A stretch of DNA of 64,000 nt from Lentibacter algarum (GTDB lineage Bacteria; Pseudomonadota; Alphaproteobacteria; Rhodobacterales; Rhodobacteraceae): the NCBI RefSeq assembly GCF_018860975.1, contig NZ_JAHKQI010000010.1:434001-498000 (forward strand), given 5' to 3'. Below, piece after piece: positions 36,964 to 46,306 of the stretch; within the stretch, counting starts at the first letter, position 1, and each line of letters starts with the position of its first letter. The notes below the pieces were generated by a model. It ran no database searches and had not been told where the DNA came from. It worked only from the letters and a program-made list of their open reading frames with translations. A program made the translations under genes and the position numbers.

Positions 36964-37353
36964 TTAAGTGTTCACATTTTGGCTGTCGATATATTTACGG
37001 CCCGCATCCAGCGCCAGACGCACCGCGTCAGGCACATCCTTATGGCGTGATTTTGCCAGCTTCACCAACATTGGTAGGTTCGCCCCGTAAAGAATGCGCC
37101 GGTTTTCAGCCTTGCAAGCCATAAGCGACAGATTTGAAGGCGAGCCTCCGAACATATCGGTCACAACTACGACACCGCCGCCTTGATCTACATCACTTGC
37201 GGCCAGGCAAATCTCGCGTTCCTTAGCGTCACGGTCGCAGTCAGCCTCGATCATAACCGCACGCACGCCCTGCTGGCGGCCAACAACATGCTCAACGGCG
37301 GCAAGATATTCCTGCGCCAATCCACCATGTGCAACGATCACAATACCGATCAA
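36964..37353 (-). CDS. PTS EIIA component, mannose-family (regulatory EIIA-Man-like)
   Basis: 129 residues. [12 protein letters not shown] holds the phosphoacceptor His9, and [17 protein letters not shown] is the family's core motif. There is no EIIB/C/D partner here, so it likely has a regulatory role: phosphorylated by HPr and controlling other proteins. Its ATG overlaps the rapZ stop by 4 nt. Confidence 0.9.
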   Translation of the reverse strand: MIGIVIVAHGGLAQEYLAAVEHVVGRQQGVRAVMIEADCDRDAKEREICLAASDVDQGGGVVVVTDMFGGSPSNLSLMACKAENRRILYGANLPMLVKLAKSRHKDVPDAVRLALDAGRKYIDSQNVNT

Positions 37354-38258
37354 GATCTACTCCCGTGCTCCGGCTCATCGGGCTTTGGCCCAACAGCGCG
37401 GCGCTCCAATTCGCGGTGTCTTATTGACACCTGCCAGTCGTGCTCTGCAAGGGCTTTCGCAAGCATTTCTGCCAAAGTGACGGAACGGTGCCTGCCGCCA
37501 CTACACCCAAAGGCGAGTGAAAAGTGCGCCTTGCCCTCTTCACGGTAGGCGGGCAACAACTCAAGCGCAAGCCCGCGCACCTGCGTAAAGAAGCTCTCGT
37601 AGCGCGCGTCGTCCTTCACATAGTCTTGCACCGCAGGGTCAAGTCCGGTCATCCCGCGTAGCTCTTCCTGCCAGTGTGGGTTGCGTAAAAAGCGACAGTC
37701 CAACACCATATCGACACCGCGCGGCAAGCCCCGTTTGTAGGAAAACGACTGCACCGATAGCGCCAGCCGCGGCGTGCCTTTGTCGCCAAACCAGCCCGAA
37801 AGCTCCGCGCGCAAATCATGCGGGCTTAGCTCGGATGTGTCGATCAGAACATCGGCCCGTGTGCGCACCGAAGCCAGCAAATCAAGCTCCCGCCGCACCC
37901 CGAGCGCGGGGCTCTCATGCGGGGCAAGCGGGTGCCTGCGCCGCGTCTCCGAAAAGCGCCGGAGCAGCACATCTTCGCGGCTGTCGAGGTATAGCAACTC
38001 GGCCTGCACATCAAAGCGCCGCGCGCTCGCGTCGATCGTATCCAACAATGCAGAAGCAGAAAAGTCGCGGTTGCGCACATCCAGCCCCAGCGCCAACGGC
38101 CGCTCAAGCGGCGGCCCGTCAAGCAGGCGCTCGACAAGGCTCAGAGGCAGGTTGTCGATCGCCTCAAAGCCGAGGTCTTCCAGCACCCCGATCGCCGTGC
38201 TGCGCCCCGCGCCCGAGGGCCCCGTGACAAAGACCAGCCGTTTTGGTGTTATGCTCAT
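37350..38258 (-). CDS. rapZ: RNase adapter protein RapZ (YvcJ family)
   Basis: 302 residues. The N-terminal P-loop is GPSGAGRST (about 14-22), with Arg replacing the usual Lys, and [12 protein letters not shown] follows. The C-terminal domain has the [16 protein letters not shown] motif. RapZ binds nucleotide, and in E. coli senses glucosamine-6-phosphate and guides RNase E to small RNAs; in alphaproteobacteria the same gene sits between hprK and EIIA-Man as here. Confidence 0.92.
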   Translation of the reverse strand: MSITPKRLVFVTGPSGAGRSTAIGVLEDLGFEAIDNLPLSLVERLLDGPPLERPLALGLDVRNRDFSASALLDTIDASARRFDVQAELLYLDSREDVLLRRFSETRRRHPLAPHESPALGVRRELDLLASVRTRADVLIDTSELSPHDLRAELSGWFGDKGTPRLALSVQSFSYKRGLPRGVDMVLDCRFLRNPHWQEELRGMTGLDPAVQDYVKDDARYESFFTQVRGLALELLPAYREEGKAHFSLAFGCSGGRHRSVTLAEMLAKALAEHDWQVSIRHRELERRAVGPKPDEPEHGSRS

Positions 38259-38291
38259 CTGGCAGAGCCCCTTTGGCCTATGGCAGGCAGT

Positions 38292-38708
38292 TCAGCCTAC
38301 CCGCTCTCCCTTAACATAGAGCATTATTGCCGCAGCGAAATAGCTGCCCTCGATCTTGTGAAGACAGGGTAGTTCGACACCCCGCAACGAGCAGGTCCGG
38401 CGCGGCGGCAAACGCTCGGCTTCAATGTGGTCCATCTCTATCACCAGAACAACGGGTGTCGGCGCGGCAGGCTCGGCGCTGAGAATACCGACAAACCGCG
38501 CCTCGATCTGCCCTTCTAGGGCCTCCGGACAATGCGCCCAAAGCTGCCCGTCACGCGACCGCAGCTCAACCCCGTCGTCAGCAACCAGCTTTGCGCCAAG
38601 CGCCAAAAGCTCAAGCGCCAAGGCCGACTTACCGCTGCCCGAAGCCCCGCGGATAAGCACACCGCGCCCCGCGATCGAAACTGTTGTTGCATGAAGCGGC
38701 GCGCTCAC
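38292..38708 (-). CDS. hprK: HPr kinase/phosphorylase, short alphaproteobacterial form
   Basis: 138 residues, lacking the N-terminal domain of Gram-positive HprK. Walker A GASGSGKSALALEL (about 21-34), VADDGVELR near 42-50, and a C-terminal LPCLHKIEGS segment are visible. It phosphorylates the regulatory Ser of HPr. It starts 5 nt after the chvG stop, showing operon linkage. Confidence 0.9.
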   Translation of the reverse strand: MSAPLHATTVSIAGRGVLIRGASGSGKSALALELLALGAKLVADDGVELRSRDGQLWAHCPEALEGQIEARFVGILSAEPAAPTPVVLVIEMDHIEAERLPPRRTCSLRGVELPCLHKIEGSYFAAAIMLYVKGERVG

Positions 38709-38713
38709 CAGCG

Positions 38714-40417
38714 CTAGACCGGAAGGCCCACAACAAAGCGCGCGCCCAGCGGCTCGGAGGTGGCATCGATGTCTGTCGGGCGGATATTCTCGGCCCAGAT
38801 CACCCCGTCATGTGCCTCGACGATCTGCTTGGAAATCGCCAGACCAAGGCCGGAATTGTTGCCAAACTGCTGCTCGGGGCGCTCCGAATAGAAGCGTTTG
38901 AAAATCTTTGTCAGCGCCTCGTCAGGGATGCCCGGCCCCGTGTCTTCAACCACAACCAGCACGCGGTTTTCGCGTTGCCGCGCCCAAACCCTGATTGCGT
39001 CACCGTCTTCACAGAAAGACACCGCATTGCTGATCAGGTTGACAAAAACCTGCGCCAATCGTGCTTCAAGCCCGTCGATCATTACCGGCTGATCGGGCAA
39101 GTCACTAATGAAATCAATACCCTTAGACTTCGCATCTTCCCCAAGGAACTGACAAAGGTTGCCGATCATATTGAGCAGATCAAACGGCTCCTGCTCTTCC
39201 TTGACAAGCTCGCTGTCAAGCCGCGAGGCGTTCGAAATATCGCTGACAAGCCGGTCGAGCCGGCGCACGTCGTGATCGATCACATCAAGCAGTTTTTCAC
39301 GTTGGTCGTCGCGTTTGGCAACCCGCAATGTGCCCACAGCAGAGCGCAGGCTCGCCAGCGGGTTTTTGATCTCATGCGCCACATCGGCGGCAAACTGTTC
39401 GTTGGCGTCAATCCGGTCATAGAGCGCCGAAACCATACCCCGCAACGCGCCAGACAGGCGGCCGATCTCGTCAGGACGCGCCGTCAGGTCGGGAATGCGA
39501 ATGCGCCCGGGGGCAACATTGCGACTGTCTTTGTCACGGCCAAGCTCGGCGGAAGCCGCCAAATCGCTCAGCGGATTGGCGATGGTCGAGGCCAGAACCG
39601 CGCTCAAACCGATCGAAATCAGAACCCCGACCAAAAACATCTGCAACAGCCGTTCGCGCTCAAGCCTAACCAGATAATCGATCTCGCCAGACGTGGTTGC
39701 CAAAACAACGACACCAACGACGTCTTCGCCCTGCCGGACTGGTGCCGACACAGCAAAGCCGCTCATGTTGTCGACACCGCCAATTTGCGGTTTACCACCC
39801 ATCGTATCGGCAACAAGTCCGCGGGCCTGATTTTCGACGCTGACGAGCGGGGCGCTATCAGTCGCGCCGCCAAACAGCCCCGACACACTTTCCCAAACCC
39901 AGCTCAAGCCATTGGTTAGAATGGTGCGTTGGCGCACATCACTTTTGCTCTCGATATCAACCGGAAGCCCGCGCCCTTTGGTCTGTGCAATGAGCGTCTC
40001 GGCGCCATCAAAGGCGAAAACTTCAAGCCCTTCGCGCAGATGCAACCCATCAAGGGACGCAGCCACGTCAACGCCGTCAGCCGTTGCCAGATTCACCGGC
40101 GCACCTTGTGGCATCTGCACTTCAAGCACATTGGCGATCAACTCGACTTCGCCAACCAATTGTTTGGCGCGTTGCACGGCCAAACCGTCACGCGATGTGT
40201 TGAGAAAGAGAATGCCCGCCAGCAACAGGCACATGGCGATCAGGTTGAAAGTGATGATTTTCCGCGCCAGAGGCGAGCGCCGCAACGCAAAAAAGCCGCG
40301 CCGCTCACGGCGGGCGCGGATCGCATCATCAACGGTGTTGTGCGGGGCGATAAAATCATCGCCCAGCAGCACATCGCCGTCTCTCTCAGGTGCTAATTTC
40401 TGCACCACATTCCTCAC
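38714..40417 (-). CDS. chvG: Sensor histidine kinase ChvG/ExoS type
   Basis: 567 residues. A cytoplasmic N-terminal tail (about 45) is followed by TM1 (IITFNLIAMCLLLAGILFL), a periplasmic domain of about 220 residues, TM2 (LVGVLISIGLSAVLASTIA), HAMP, HisKA with FAADVAHEIKNPLASLRSAV, and HATPase with NLISNAVSF, DTGPGIP and NSGLGLAIS. ChvG responds to acid and envelope stress in rhizobia and controls exopolysaccharide, motility and pckA-related metabolism. It is 39 nt downstream of chvI. Confidence 0.93.
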   Translation of the reverse strand: MRNVVQKLAPERDGDVLLGDDFIAPHNTVDDAIRARRERRGFFALRRSPLARKIITFNLIAMCLLLAGILFLNTSRDGLAVQRAKQLVGEVELIANVLEVQMPQGAPVNLATADGVDVAASLDGLHLREGLEVFAFDGAETLIAQTKGRGLPVDIESKSDVRQRTILTNGLSWVWESVSGLFGGATDSAPLVSVENQARGLVADTMGGKPQIGGVDNMSGFAVSAPVRQGEDVVGVVVLATTSGEIDYLVRLERERLLQMFLVGVLISIGLSAVLASTIANPLSDLAASAELGRDKDSRNVAPGRIRIPDLTARPDEIGRLSGALRGMVSALYDRIDANEQFAADVAHEIKNPLASLRSAVGTLRVAKRDDQREKLLDVIDHDVRRLDRLVSDISNASRLDSELVKEEQEPFDLLNMIGNLCQFLGEDAKSKGIDFISDLPDQPVMIDGLEARLAQVFVNLISNAVSFCEDGDAIRVWARQRENRVLVVVEDTGPGIPDEALTKIFKRFYSERPEQQFGNNSGLGLAISKQIVEAHDGVIWAENIRPTDIDATSEPLGARFVVGLPV

Positions 40418-40456
40418 TGCTTTTGCCAGAAAGGGCCCGACAAGGGCTTACCCTGT

Positions 40457-41158
40457 TTACTCTTCGTTATACCTGTAACCGATACCGTAGAGTGTCTCAA
40501 TCGCCGAGAAAGTTTCATCAACACTGCGCATCTTTTTGCGGAGGCGCTTGATGTGACTATCGATGGTGCGGTCATCAACATAGACCTGGTCGTCATAGGC
40601 GACATCCATCAGCTGATCACGGCTTTTCACAAAACCGGGGCGCTGTGCGAGCGCTTGCAACAGCAAAAACTCGGTGACTGTCAGCGACACGTCCTGGCCC
40701 TTCCAGGCAACAGCGTGGCGCAGCGGATCCATACGCAGATCACCGCGGTCGATCACTTTTGTCTCTTCGGTTTCAGGAATGACATCACCTGAAATCGCAT
40801 CCTGACGGCGCAAAAGAGCGCGGATGCGTTCAACCAGCAACCGCTGCGAAAACGGCTTCTTTACATAATCGTCGGCGCCCATGCGCAGCCCGAGAACTTC
40901 ATCAATCTCGTCGTCTTTCGAGGTGAGAAAGATCACCGGCATCGACGTTTTCTGACGCAGCCTTTGCAACAGGTCCATCCCGTCCATCCGAGGCATCTTG
41001 ATGTCAAGCACAGCCATATCAGGAAGTTTCTTGTTAAAAGCGTCCAGCGCTTGCTGGCCGTCATGATAGGTTTCAACCTCGAAGCCCTCGGCTTCAAGAC
41101 ACATTGCTACTGATGTCAGAATATTTCTGTCATCGTCCACAAGGGCGATCTTGGACAT
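40457..41158 (-). CDS. chvI: Response regulator ChvI, OmpR family
   Basis: 233 residues. The receiver domain (1-120) has the acidic pair DDD (8-10), the phosphoacceptor in [14 protein letters not shown] (Asp near 52) and Thr/Lys in FLTSKDD and VKKPF. The winged-helix domain ends [20 protein letters not shown]. It is divergent from pckA, the conserved alphaproteobacterial arrangement. Confidence 0.94.
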   Translation of the reverse strand: MSKIALVDDDRNILTSVAMCLEAEGFEVETYHDGQQALDAFNKKLPDMAVLDIKMPRMDGMDLLQRLRQKTSMPVIFLTSKDDEIDEVLGLRMGADDYVKKPFSQRLLVERIRALLRRQDAISGDVIPETEETKVIDRGDLRMDPLRHAVAWKGQDVSLTVTEFLLLQALAQRPGFVKSRDQLMDVAYDDQVYVDDRTIDSHIKRLRKKMRSVDETFSAIETLYGIGYRYNEE

Positions 41159-41514
41159 CTAACTGTTCCTTATACTGCTCTCTACTGCCGGCTTTATTGC
41201 CCGCTTTTTCTTTCACCATTGCCTTTTTTTCCAACCCAATCAAGCTCAAAGCGAATCAGTCGCTCCACTGAGTCGATTTTGTCACTCAAAACCCTGCGAA
41301 ATGACTAAATTACCTCACTTTTCTGGTTTCGTTCCAAAATCACCGGCCAGATACCGGCCCAATACGCCCTCAGGTTGCGATATTCTGGGCTTGATTGCGC
41401 TAACTGCGTCATTCACGTCTGTTGCGTCACAAAACCGACATGCTATGACGCCTTCAAAGAAACCGTCGCGAACCAAAATGACCGACGGACAGGCACTGCT
41501 GAGGAGCACGACAC
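41159..41514. other. Divergent promoter region chvI-pckA
   Basis: 356 nt with no gene. It must hold both promoters. A TGAGGAGC ribosome site precedes pckA by 8 nt. I could not define a ChvI box or -35/-10 elements with confidence. Confidence 0.5.
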
Positions 41515-43113
41515 ATGTCTACAGGACGGGTAAACCCCAAATTCAAGCTGGAAGATCAAGGTATCACCGGGCTTGGCACGGTTTCATATAACCTGATGGA
41601 GCCCGCGCTGATCGAGGCCGCTCTCAAACGCGACGAAGGCACGCTTGGCAACGGCGGTGCCTTTCTGGTCACCACAGGCAAGTTCACCGGTCGCTCGCCC
41701 AAAGACAAACACGTCGTAAAGACGGCCTCGGTTGCCGACACCATCTGGTGGGAGAACAACGCCGAGATGAGCCCTGAAGGCTTTGACGCACTTTACAAAG
41801 ACATGCTTGAGCACATGAAGGGCCGCGACTATTTCGTTCAAGACCTGGTCGGCGGTGCAGACCCTGCCAACGCGATCAATGTGCGCATGATCACCGAGCT
41901 CGCATGGCACAGCCTGTTCATCCGCCACCTCCTGCGCCGCCCGGAGCGCACCGAGCTTGAGGGCTTCCTCGCCGACTTTACCGTCATCAACTGCCCAAGC
42001 TTCAAAGCCGACCCTGCCAAGCACGACTGCCGCAGCGAAACAGTTATCGCGATGAACTTCGACAAGAAGCTGATCCTGATTGGCAGCACAGAGTATGCTG
42101 GCGAAAACAAGAAGGCTGTGTTCTCGTTGCTCAATTACCTGCTGCCAGAAAAAGGCATCATGCCGATGCATTGCTCGGCCAACCACGCCAAGGGCAACCC
42201 TGTTGACGCCGCGATCTTCTTTGGCCTCTCCGGCACCGGCAAAACCACGCTTTCGGCTGACCCTGACCGCACGCTGATCGGCGATGACGAGCACGGCTGG
42301 TCAGACAACGGCACCTTCAACTTTGAAGGCGGCTGCTACGCCAAAACCATCAGCCTCTCGGCCACTGCCGAGCCAGAGATCTACGCGACCACGCACAAGT
42401 TCGGCACCGTGATCGAGAACATGGTCTTTGACGAAGAAACCAAAGAGCTTGACTTTGAAGACAGCTCGCTGACGCAAAACATGCGTTGCGCTTACCCGCT
42501 GCACTACATCAGCAACGCATCGGAAACCGCGACAGGCGGTCACCCGAAAAACATCATCCTGCTCACATGCGATGCTTACGGCGTTCTGCCCCCCATCGCG
42601 CGCCTCACACCGGCGCAAGCAATGTATCACTTCCTGTCTGGTTTCACCTCAAAAACACCGGGCACAGAGCGCGGCGTTGTTGAGCCAGAGCCAACATTCT
42701 CAACCTGCTTTGGCGCGCCGTTCATGCCACGCCGCCCAGAAGTTTACGGCAACCTCTTGCGCGAAAAAATCGCCAAGCACGGCGCCACATGCTGGCTGGT
42801 GAACACCGGCTGGACAGGCGGCGCATTCGGCACAGGCCAGCGCATGCCGATCAAAGCCACACGCGGCTTGCTCACAGCAGCGCTCGAAGGGTCTTTGAAT
42901 GACGCCACCTTCCGCAAAGACGAAAACTTCGGCTTTGACGTGCCAGTCACGGTTGAGGGCGTTGACGCGGCTTTGCTCGACCCGCGCAGCACATGGGCCG
43001 ACGCAACAGCCTATGACGCACAGGCGCAAAAGCTGGTGACAATGTTCTCGGAAAACTTCGAGCAATACCTGCCCTTCATCGACGAAGACGTGAAGGCCGC
43101 TGCCATCAGCTAA
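41515..43113 (+). CDS. pckA: Phosphoenolpyruvate carboxykinase (ATP)
   Basis: 532 residues. [20 protein letters not shown] (about 239-258) is the kinase-1a loop with GDDEHGW, and the substrate-binding R and K sites lie in [10 protein letters not shown] (about 58-67) and [12 protein letters not shown]. It makes PEP from oxaloacetate for gluconeogenesis on C4 acids, acetate and similar substrates. Divergent from chvI and followed by a strong terminator. Confidence 0.97.
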   Translation: MSTGRVNPKFKLEDQGITGLGTVSYNLMEPALIEAALKRDEGTLGNGGAFLVTTGKFTGRSPKDKHVVKTASVADTIWWENNAEMSPEGFDALYKDMLEHMKGRDYFVQDLVGGADPANAINVRMITELAWHSLFIRHLLRRPERTELEGFLADFTVINCPSFKADPAKHDCRSETVIAMNFDKKLILIGSTEYAGENKKAVFSLLNYLLPEKGIMPMHCSANHAKGNPVDAAIFFGLSGTGKTTLSADPDRTLIGDDEHGWSDNGTFNFEGGCYAKTISLSATAEPEIYATTHKFGTVIENMVFDEETKELDFEDSSLTQNMRCAYPLHYISNASETATGGHPKNIILLTCDAYGVLPPIARLTPAQAMYHFLSGFTSKTPGTERGVVEPEPTFSTCFGAPFMPRRPEVYGNLLREKIAKHGATCWLVNTGWTGGAFGTGQRMPIKATRGLLTAALEGSLNDATFRKDENFGFDVPVTVEGVDAALLDPRSTWADATAYDAQAQKLVTMFSENFEQYLPFIDEDVKAAAIS

Positions 43114-43136
43114 CGTTTTTTAGATATTGAACAGTT

Positions 43137-43167
43137 AAACGGCGTCTCAAACGAGGCGCCGTTTTTT
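43137..43167 (+). terminator. Rho-independent terminator of pckA
   Basis: AAACGGCGTCTC-AAAC-GAGGCGCCGTTT, a 12-bp stem with one G-U, followed by T residues, 24 nt after the stop. Confidence 0.94.
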
Positions 43168-43246
43168 GTTGATCTCCTTGAAACCACGATGTTCCAGAAA
43201 GCCGCCTTCGACAGGCATTTGCAAACCAAATTGTGAAAGTCCGCTC

Positions 43247-43485
43247 TGCGGGGCGAAGCTGCTGTTCGCGTCGGAGGCCAGCGTCAGCCCCTGGGGTGGC
43301 GATCCAACCGCAGTTTCGGAGCGCTTTATACCCGCCAAATGCTTCCTCAGAACGAACGACGCGCCTGCCTCAGAAAAATCGCCAGCCCATGGGAGGGGCT
43401 GACGCTGGCCGGGCCGCTTCGCGGCTGTTAACCGGCTGGGTGCTTAAGATAAGTAGCAACTCTGGGCTCAAACCCGCCGTCTCCG
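43247..43485 (+). repeat. Structured intergenic element, copy B (possible ncRNA or hairpin-type mobile repeat)
   Basis: A 239-nt element between the pckA terminator and the convergent TauE gene, homologous to copy A. Outer helix: 43276-43292 with 43394-43410, a perfect 17 bp of unrelated sequence to copy A's arms. A five-base bulge (ATGGG, 43389-43393) follows, then inner helix GGG-G-TGGCGAT (43293-43303) with ATCGCCA-G-CCC (43378-43388). The apical part shares TTTCGG, CTTTAT, GCCAAA and CTNCCTC blocks in order. The T-A to C-G change in the inner helix and the rebuilt outer helix are compensatory. Confidence 0.72.
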
Positions 43486-43502
43486 TAGCTCCACAACACA
43501 CC

Positions 43503-44270
43503 CTACCCCATCAGCCCTCGCCGGATCAGGTTTAGCCCAGCCACAAACAGCACAATTTGCGTCAAACGCTTGAAGCTCTTCTGGTCAATCCGGTCATGGA
43601 ACCGAAAGCCAAGCTGCATACCAATAAGCGCTGGCACCAGCATGATCGCCGAAAACGGCCAGGTGCGCGCGTTGAGCACGCCCGAGCCAATATGCGAGAC
43701 CACCAAAAGCACCGCGCCCAAACCGTATATAACGCCTTGAATACGAAGCGAATCCCGTTTCTCAACATCGAGCGCGCTCAAATACATCACCGTCGGCGGG
43801 CCCCATATGCCGGAGACACCGCCGATCATTCCGGCCACGGCTGCCACCACCCCCTCAACCTTGGGTGAGCGCTCGCGCAATTCGGGTGAAAACCCAATGA
43901 GCTGCAGCGCGGTAAACAGGCTAACTGCCAGCCCGATCACGAGTAAAAGCACATGCGCCGGAATCACACTCACCATCTGCGCGGCGAGCAAAAGCATCAC
44001 CCCGCCCACAATCAGAAACACCTTGAACGATTTCACCGAGGCCCAAGCCTCGTCCAGCCCCTGTCGCAAGGCTTGTTGCGCATTGGCCGCCACCGTCGAC
44101 AACAGCAGCCCCGCCAAGGCAAGCTCGGGGGAGATCAGGCTCGAAAGCCCCGAGATCATCACCATGGGCATAGCGAATCCGACCATGCCTTTGACAACAC
44201 CGGCCACAAACCCAACGCCCAAAGCCAACAAAAATACAGTGGGCGTCAGCCCTGACATAAATGCATCCAT
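43503..44270 (-). CDS. TauE/SafE-family membrane transporter
   Basis: 255 residues with about seven to eight helices. GVVKGMVGFAMPMV near the N-terminus and GVSGIWGPPTVMYLSALD near the middle are the two conserved TauE/SafE half motifs. Members export sulfite, sulfoacetate or other organic anions; the substrate here is unknown, although sulfur metabolism later in the window makes a sulfur anion possible. I place the start at MDAFMSG because the first helix begins right after; the ribosome site is weak and MSGLTP (44258) is an alternative. Confidence 0.78.
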   Translation of the reverse strand: MDAFMSGLTPTVFLLALGVGFVAGVVKGMVGFAMPMVMISGLSSLISPELALAGLLLSTVAANAQQALRQGLDEAWASVKSFKVFLIVGGVMLLLAAQMVSVIPAHVLLLVIGLAVSLFTALQLIGFSPELRERSPKVEGVVAAVAGMIGGVSGIWGPPTVMYLSALDVEKRDSLRIQGVIYGLGAVLLVVSHIGSGVLNARTWPFSAIMLVPALIGMQLGFRFHDRIDQKSFKRLTQIVLFVAGLNLIRRGLMG

Positions 44271-44439
44271 GCATTCGTCATACGCGCGCGCGCGCCTGCT
44301 TGCACTGGTAATTTTCGGTCTTTTTTCTGCGTTGCGGCGTATCTTTGTTGCGCTGCACCTGCAAAGTAGATAAATCATTCCCAACGCCCCAGTCAAAGCC
44401 CCAGTGGCTGATTCATCAATACACGGAACGGACAAACCC

Positions 44440-46110
44440 ATGGCTCAAAGCGCTCTTCTCCCCGATCTTCTTACGCTGACAAGAGCCGCCATCGGCCCAG
44501 TTGAGGCCCTGCTCGAAAAAGCCCGCGAGGCCGTGCGTGAGACTGTCTCAAACGAAGGCCGCGTTTCAGCGCAGCTCTTGGAGGAGCACCAAACAGCCGC
44601 CCACGGCCTCGCTTGGCTCGCCACCTACGTCGAAAGCCTGCGCCAGATGCAAAACTGGGCCGAGCGCCTCACAGAGAACGGCCAGTTCGGCCCGCTCGAG
44701 CAGCACATTCACCAGATCGCTTTCGGTGAATACCTGCATCACATTGCAGGCGGCATCCCGATGAACCAATCCGAAGTTGTCAAGCTGCGTGACATGGGCC
44801 TCGGCTGGGACGCACTGCAAGGTTTTCACTGTGACGAGGTGCAAACCCTGATGAACAGCGGCAACACCCAAGAAGCCCGCATGGCCCTCGTTGCGCTCAT
44901 GCAAGACGGCAAAGCCGAGATCACCTTTGGTAAAACCGGCCTCGACGACGAGCTCGAAATGATCCGCGAGCAGTTCCGCCGCTACGCCGTTGATAAGGTT
45001 GCGCCTTTTGCCCATGAATGGCACCTCAAAGATGAGCTGATCCCGATCGAGATCATCAATGAACTGGCCGAAATGGGCGTGTTTGGCCTCACCATCCCCG
45101 AGGAATACGGTGGCCTCGGCCTTTCCAAGGCCAGCATGGTTGTCGTCTCCGAGGAACTCTCGCGTGGCTACATCGGCGTCGGCTCGCTGGGCACTCGCTC
45201 CGAGATCGCCGCCGAGCTTATCCTCGCCGGTGGCACCGATGCCCAAAAAGAACAGTGGCTGCCCAAAATCTCCTCGGGCGAGACGCTCCCCACGGCCGTA
45301 TTCACCGAGCCAAACACCGGCTCCGACCTCGGCTCGCTGCGCACCCGTGCCATCAAAAACGCCGATGGCGACTATGAGGTCACCGGCAACAAGACATGGA
45401 TCACCCATGCCGCCCGCACCCATGTGATGACACTGCTTGCGCGCACCAATAGCGACACAACGGACCATAAAGGCCTCTCGATGCTGCTGGCTGAAAAGAC
45501 GCCAGGAACAGACGAAGCTCCTTTCCCCACCGAAGGCATGACCGGCACCGAGATCGAAGTGATCGGCTACCGCGGCATGAAAGAATACGAGCTCGCCTTT
45601 GACGGCTTCAAAGTGAAAGGCGAAAACCTGCTCGGCTCCGAAGAGGGCCAAGGCTTCAAACAACTCATGCAAACATTCGAGGCCGCCCGCATCCAAACCG
45701 CCGCCCGCGCCATCGGTGTTGCCCAATCCGCCCTCGACGTGGGCCTGCAATACGCCGAAGACCGTAAGCAATTCGGCAAAGCCCTGATCAACTTCCCCCG
45801 TGTCGCCAACAAACTGGCAATGATGGCGGTCGAGATCATGGTCGCCCGCCAGCTCACCTATTTCTCGGCATGGGAAAAAGACAACGACCGCCGCTGCGAC
45901 TTGGAGGCAGGCATGGCCAAACTCCTCGGCGCACGTGTGGCATGGGCCTCAGCCGACAACGCCCTGCAAATCCACGGCGGCAACGGCTTCGCGATGGAGT
46001 ATCAAATATCGCGCATCCTCGCCGACGCGCGTATCCTCAACATCTTCGAAGGCGCTGCCGAAATCCAGGCCCAAGTCATCGCCCGTCGCCTGCTCAGCAA
46101 AGCAAACTGA
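44440..46110 (+). CDS. mcd: Acyl-CoA dehydrogenase, probable (2S)-methylsuccinyl-CoA dehydrogenase
   Basis: 556 residues. The first 150 residues are a helical extension not found in ordinary acyl-CoA dehydrogenases but present in methylsuccinyl-CoA dehydrogenase. The ACAD core follows: AVFTEPNTGSDLGSLRTRA (flavin and substrate strand), RIQTAARAIGVAQSALD and the IFEGAAEIQ end with the catalytic Glu. In the ethylmalonyl-CoA pathway Mcd oxidises methylsuccinyl-CoA to mesaconyl-CoA, passing electrons to ETF. The start MAQSALL was chosen for a GGAACGGAC site; a GTG 36 nt upstream is possible. The assignment rests on length and remembered family sequence. Confidence 0.72.
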   Translation: MAQSALLPDLLTLTRAAIGPVEALLEKAREAVRETVSNEGRVSAQLLEEHQTAAHGLAWLATYVESLRQMQNWAERLTENGQFGPLEQHIHQIAFGEYLHHIAGGIPMNQSEVVKLRDMGLGWDALQGFHCDEVQTLMNSGNTQEARMALVALMQDGKAEITFGKTGLDDELEMIREQFRRYAVDKVAPFAHEWHLKDELIPIEIINELAEMGVFGLTIPEEYGGLGLSKASMVVVSEELSRGYIGVGSLGTRSEIAAELILAGGTDAQKEQWLPKISSGETLPTAVFTEPNTGSDLGSLRTRAIKNADGDYEVTGNKTWITHAARTHVMTLLARTNSDTTDHKGLSMLLAEKTPGTDEAPFPTEGMTGTEIEVIGYRGMKEYELAFDGFKVKGENLLGSEEGQGFKQLMQTFEAARIQTAARAIGVAQSALDVGLQYAEDRKQFGKALINFPRVANKLAMMAVEIMVARQLTYFSAWEKDNDRRCDLEAGMAKLLGARVAWASADNALQIHGGNGFAMEYQISRILADARILNIFEGAAEIQAQVIARRLLSKAN

Positions 46111-46153
46111 CCGCCCGCTTATCTCTCTTTTTCTTGGGGTAAGTATCCCGGGG

Positions 46154-46235
46154 GTGTGGGGGCTGGCCCCCACTTAAACCCGCGTGTGGGGGCTGGCCCC
46201 CACTTAAACCTGCGTGTGGGGGCTGGCCCCCACTT
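46154..46235. repeat. Three tandem 30-bp hairpin repeats between convergent genes
   Basis: Units start at 46154, 46184 and 46214; each contains GTGGGGG-CTGG-CCCCCAC, a 7-bp perfect stem with a tetraloop, plus a CTTAAACC spacer. Just upstream is TTCTTGGGGTAAGTATCCCGGG. They lie between the convergent Mcd and sulfatase-fold genes and may act as a bidirectional terminator or an mRNA-end block. Confidence 0.8.
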
Positions 46236-46306
46236 TGAAATCCCGCTGAGTCCGCGCAACAAGTGCGCTCTATCAGCCTACGCGATTGCTTTCGCAATAC
46301 GCTTGC

